Positions 61,551 through 64,000 of a stretch of 64,000 nt of DNA are shown one piece after another. The notes under the pieces are model-generated. The model was not told the origin of the DNA. It made no database searches and saw only the letters and a program-made list of their open reading frames with translations. The DNA lies in NCBI RefSeq assembly GCF_025961835.1, contig NZ_JAOQOK010000001.1, positions 2,790,001 to 2,854,000 of the forward strand. The letters run 5' to 3'. The DNA comes from Sphingobium sp. B2D3C. GTDB lineage: Bacteria; Pseudomonadota; Alphaproteobacteria; Sphingomonadales; Sphingomonadaceae. Made by a program: the position numbers and the translations under genes. Position 1 is the first letter of the stretch. The number at the start of each line of letters is the position of its first letter.

Positions 61551-61655
61551 TCACTCGCTCTTGAGATCGAGAACCGAAACCGCCGCCAGAATGACGCCAA
61601 AGACCGCAACCATGCCGATGAAGGTCAGGACCGGCCACTGCATAAGAAGGTTCAT
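61551..61655 (-). CDS. 34-residue membrane protein
   Basis: 34 codons from ATG (61655), with AGGAG 8 nt upstream. Sequence is one hydrophobic helix: WPVLTFIGMVAVFGVILAAV, then a short charged end, LDLKSE. It is shorter than typical annotation limits. A longer frame upstream (to 61835) exists but has no ribosome site and no similarity. Small proteins of this form may bind membrane complexes. Its function is unknown. Confidence 0.5.
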   Translation of the reverse strand: MNLLMQWPVLTFIGMVAVFGVILAAVSVLDLKSE

Positions 61656-61840
61656 CGCGAATGCTCCTGCAAACCATGTGATGAGCCCTCTTTTCACCGA
61701 ACGGCGCCGCCGACATTGATCGGCATCAAACCCGCGCCCGCCCCATCCGGGCGGAATTTTTTTCACGGGTGATCCCCGCGCGGCATTTTCCCGTGCGTAA
61801 AAACCGACAATCTTGCCCAAGTCTGACAGGTCCATTCATC

Positions 61841-61995
61841 GGGCGGTCATCTGGGCTGACTTAGAAAAGCGATGTGGCGCGGGGACTGACCTCGGGATTC
61901 CCCCCTGTTGCCCGGGCTTCGCCCCGCACCACATGCGCAAAAATTCAGGCGCTTTCTTCGAGCCCCCGCTCCATGCCCCCCGGAGCGGGGGTTTT
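61841..61995 (+). ncRNA. Candidate RNA ending in an intrinsic terminator
   Basis: A strong terminator sits 110 nt before xth although no plus-strand coding gene ends there; the previous gene is on the minus strand. The preceding 120 nt have no convincing reading frame and contain stems such as GGGCTTCGCCC near 61915. A promoter is not clearly identified, so the 5' end is a guess. This may be an unannotated small RNA or a premature-termination leader of xth. Confidence 0.3.
61963..61995 (+). terminator. Intrinsic terminator upstream of xth
   Basis: CCCCCGCTCC (61963-61972) pairs perfectly with GGAGCGGGGG (61982-61991) and is followed by TTTT. The loop is nine nt. No T-run follows on the other strand, so it works for plus-strand transcripts. 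Confidence 0.85.
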
Positions 61996-62105
61996 CGATG
62001 TCCGCGCGATCCGCCCGGCCTGGTGCCGCGGCGCACAGCCGTTCGAGTCAAAATAATCGCTTCGCGGCTTGGGTTCGGCGCCGAGGGCGGCTAGGGACTT
62101 TGGCC

Positions 62106-62906
62106 ATGTCGACCAAGCAGACTCTCAAGATCGCCTCCTGGAATATCAACAGCGTCCGCGCCCGCCTCGAAATCGTCGAGCGCTTCCTCACCGAGTATCA
62201 GCCCGACGTTCTGTGCATGCAGGAGACGAAGGTCGTGGACGGCTCCTTTCCGGAGGGCCTGTTCCGCCGGCTCGGCTATAATCATCAGGTGCTGCACGGC
62301 CAGCCGATGCACCATGGCGTGGCCATCGTCAGCCGCATTCCGGTGCGTGAGGACGAGCGACTCGATTGGCAAGCCAATGGCGAGGCGCGCCACATCGGCG
62401 TGCGGCTGGAAAACGGGCTGCGCATCGAGAATGTCTACGTGCCCGCCGGCGGCGAAGAGCCGGACCGCACGATCAACCGCAAGTTCGGCCAGAAGCTCGA
62501 TTTTCTGCAGCGTATGATCGATTGGTCCGGCAAGCTCGGCGGATCGACCCTGCTGCTCGGCGACTTCAACGTCGCGCCGCTGGAGTGCGATGTGTGGAGC
62601 CACAAGCAGCTCATCAACGTCGTCAGCCACACCCAGATCGAGCGCGACCTGCTCGGCCATCTCCAAAGCTCGCACAACTGGATCGACCTTGGCCGGCGCT
62701 TCGTGCCCGCGCCCGAGCGGCTCTACACCTGGTGGAGCTACCGCGCGCAGGATTGGGCGAAGTCTGATCGCGGCCGTCGGCTCGACCATATGTGGCTGAG
62801 CCCCGACCTCGCGGAGACGGCGGTCTCGCATCAAGTCGCCGAGGATTGCCGCAGCTGGACGCGCCCCTCGGACCACGCTCCGCTGATTACGGAATTCGCC
62901 TTCTGA
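62106..62906 (+). CDS. xth: Exodeoxyribonuclease III
   Basis: 266 residues from the ATG at 62106. The AP-endonuclease fold carries IASWNINSVRAR (Asn metal contact), LCMQETKV (Glu), STLLLGDFNVAP (Asp and Asn), and RRLDHMWLS with the terminal SDHAPLI (Asp-His pair). It cleaves 5' to abasic sites and degrades 3' ends of duplex DNA. It is 14 nt before ribA and likely cotranscribed with it. A TTG at 62094 is a weaker alternative start. Confidence 0.95.
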   Translation: MSTKQTLKIASWNINSVRARLEIVERFLTEYQPDVLCMQETKVVDGSFPEGLFRRLGYNHQVLHGQPMHHGVAIVSRIPVREDERLDWQANGEARHIGVRLENGLRIENVYVPAGGEEPDRTINRKFGQKLDFLQRMIDWSGKLGGSTLLLGDFNVAPLECDVWSHKQLINVVSHTQIERDLLGHLQSSHNWIDLGRRFVPAPERLYTWWSYRAQDWAKSDRGRRLDHMWLSPDLAETAVSHQVAEDCRSWTRPSDHAPLITEFAF

Positions 62907-62919
62907 TGGGCGCGCGATA

Positions 62920-63984
62920 ATGGACGGGCGCGCTGCGGCTCGCGCCATCGATGCCCTTCGGCGCGGCTGGCCTGTCCGGCTGGTCGATGCAGGCGGCGCA
63001 CTGACGCTGCTGCCTGTGGAAGGCGCGACGCCGACGAGCCTCTCCTCGTTCGACCCGGCGGCAGAGGCGCCCCTGCTGCTCTCCGCCGCGCGGGCCGTCA
63101 CGCTCAAGCTCGCCAACCAGCGGGAGGCGGCGGACCCACAGGCGCCGGCCCTCATCGCCCGCGAGCGCTGGATCGATTCGCCGGCCGCCGCCATGGCCAT
63201 TGCCGATCCGGTGCGCGATCTCGCGACGCCGCTCAAAGGCCCGTTCCGCGCCCTGCCGGTTCCGCACCCGGTCCTGGCCGCCGCCGCCCTCACCCTTGCG
63301 CGCCTCGCCGGCATGTTGCCCGCCTTCTTCATCGGATCTGAGGACGCCGAGGCCGAGGTGCAGCTGAGCGCGGACGACATCGCCACTTATGCAGACCCGA
63401 CCCGGCTCGCCATCGCCGCCCGCGCGCGGCTGCCCGTCGAAGCCAGCGTGGATGCGCAGATCATCGCCTTCCGCTCGCCGGAAGATCCGCGTGAGCACAT
63501 CGCCCTCGTCATCGGCGAGCGCGACGGCAGCGCCCCGGTCGTCCGCCTGCACAGCGAGTGCCTGACCGGCGACGTGCTCGGCTCGCTCAAATGCGATTGC
63601 GGCCCGCAATTGCACGGCGCTCTGCACGAGATCGCCCATGCGCGCTGGGGCGTTCTGCTCTACCTCCGACAGGAGGGGCGCGGCATTGGCCTCATCAACA
63701 AGCTGCGTGCCTATCAGCTGCAGGATCAGGGCTTCGACACGGTAGACGCCAATGTCCGCCTGGGCTTCGCCATCGATGCACGTGATTTCGGCGTGGCGGC
63801 GCGGATGCTCGATCTTCTCGGCATCGGCGAAATCCGGCTGCTCACCAACAATCCGGAGAAGGTCGCGGGCCTGGAATCGCAGGGCATCCGCGTTGCCGAA
63901 CGGCTGCCGCTGGCTTTGCCCTCCAATCCCCATAATGAGCGCTATCTCGCGACCAAGCGGGACCGCACCGGCCACCAGTTATGA
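62920..63984 (+). CDS. ribA: GTP cyclohydrolase II
   Basis: 354 residues. The C-terminal 200 residues are a complete GTP cyclohydrolase II: VRLHSECLTGDVLGSLKCDCGPQL (zinc Cys), LLYLRQEGRGIGLINKLRAYQLQD, and TNNPEKVAGLESQGI. The N-terminal 145 residues form an extension without the DHBP-synthase active site, as in many alphaproteobacterial RibA proteins. It opens GTP to the riboflavin precursor. The stop overlaps the next start as ATGA. Confidence 0.94.
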   Translation: MDGRAAARAIDALRRGWPVRLVDAGGALTLLPVEGATPTSLSSFDPAAEAPLLLSAARAVTLKLANQREAADPQAPALIARERWIDSPAAAMAIADPVRDLATPLKGPFRALPVPHPVLAAAALTLARLAGMLPAFFIGSEDAEAEVQLSADDIATYADPTRLAIAARARLPVEASVDAQIIAFRSPEDPREHIALVIGERDGSAPVVRLHSECLTGDVLGSLKCDCGPQLHGALHEIAHARWGVLLYLRQEGRGIGLINKLRAYQLQDQGFDTVDANVRLGFAIDARDFGVAARMLDLLGIGEIRLLTNNPEKVAGLESQGIRVAERLPLALPSNPHNERYLATKRDRTGHQL

Positions 63985-64000
63985 GCGAGGCCCCGGCCAT
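63981..64000 (+). CDS. Start of a downstream gene, cut by window edge
   Basis: ATG at 63981 overlaps the ribA stop by four bases and reads MSEAPA before the window ends. Only six complete codons are visible, so the product cannot be named. The overlap supports translational coupling with ribA. Confidence 0.5.

Noticed and set aside
62030..62075. tRNA-like TTCGAGTC segment
   Set aside because: Only a T-arm-like string is present; no acceptor, D or anticodon arms can be built around it.

Overview
The window looks like a chromosomal segment of a sphingomonad (Alphaproteobacteria, Sphingomonadales). GC is high with strong GC3. There are two large TonB-dependent receptors, a pyruvate dehydrogenase E2/E3 pair, a Psp system, a SufE, an E/G-type ribonuclease, and an ectoine hydroxylase whose metal-ligand numbering matches, as I recall it, the Sphingopyxis alaskensis enzyme. 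The genus cannot be fixed from the sequence alone. I see no rRNA, tRNA, CRISPR array or intact insertion sequence.

Layout. 0-1.1 kb: two DUF4402-type secreted proteins (the first cut by the window edge), preceded on the same strand by a class I cyclic-di-GMP (GEMM) riboswitch. 1.6-3 kb: a flavin monooxygenase coupled to a small unknown protein. 3.2-8 kb: a glycerol regulon glpD-glpF-glpK-glpR with a candidate GlpR operator. 8.1-16 kb: an uptake/catabolic cassette of unknown substrate (TonB receptor, FAD oxidoreductase, five-bladed propeller GH43-like protein, LysR regulator, M28-like protein without metal ligands). 16.2-24.2 kb: an overlapping operon ectA-ectB-ectC-ectD-ask plus two MFS transporters for ectoine and 5-hydroxyectoine, with a divergent MarR regulator (EctR-like). 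ectA has no ATG, GTG or TTG ahead of its conserved N-terminus.

24-37 kb: hybrid histidine kinase, nitronate monooxygenase-like enzyme, small hypotheticals, an S24/LexA-like repressor facing a two-gene cassette across an array of TAGGAA palindromes, a lipoprotein-type methyltransferase coupled to prfB, a DUF2062 protein, penicillin-binding protein 1A and a cell-wall amidase. 37-46 kb: rne, an M48 metalloprotease with TPRs, a DsbA-like oxidoreductase, glutaminyl cyclase, ygfZ, a dihydroorotase with an altered zinc motif, and mtgA. 46-56 kb: an Oar-like TonB receptor, PAP2 phosphatase, lpdA, thioesterase and pdhC, then a universal stress protein, sodB and a PuuD-like membrane protein.

56-60 kb: an extended phage-shock (Psp) locus. 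pspF is divergent from a sigma-54 promoter that drives a 58-residue small ORF, two tandem perfect RNA hairpins, pspA, pspB, pspC and three further single-TM coiled-coil proteins. PspC and two of the extra proteins share a C-terminal module. 60-64 kb: sufE, flavin reductase, a DUF4157-like metalloprotease-fold protein, a 34-residue membrane protein, a terminator that may end an unannotated RNA, xth, ribA and the start of another gene.
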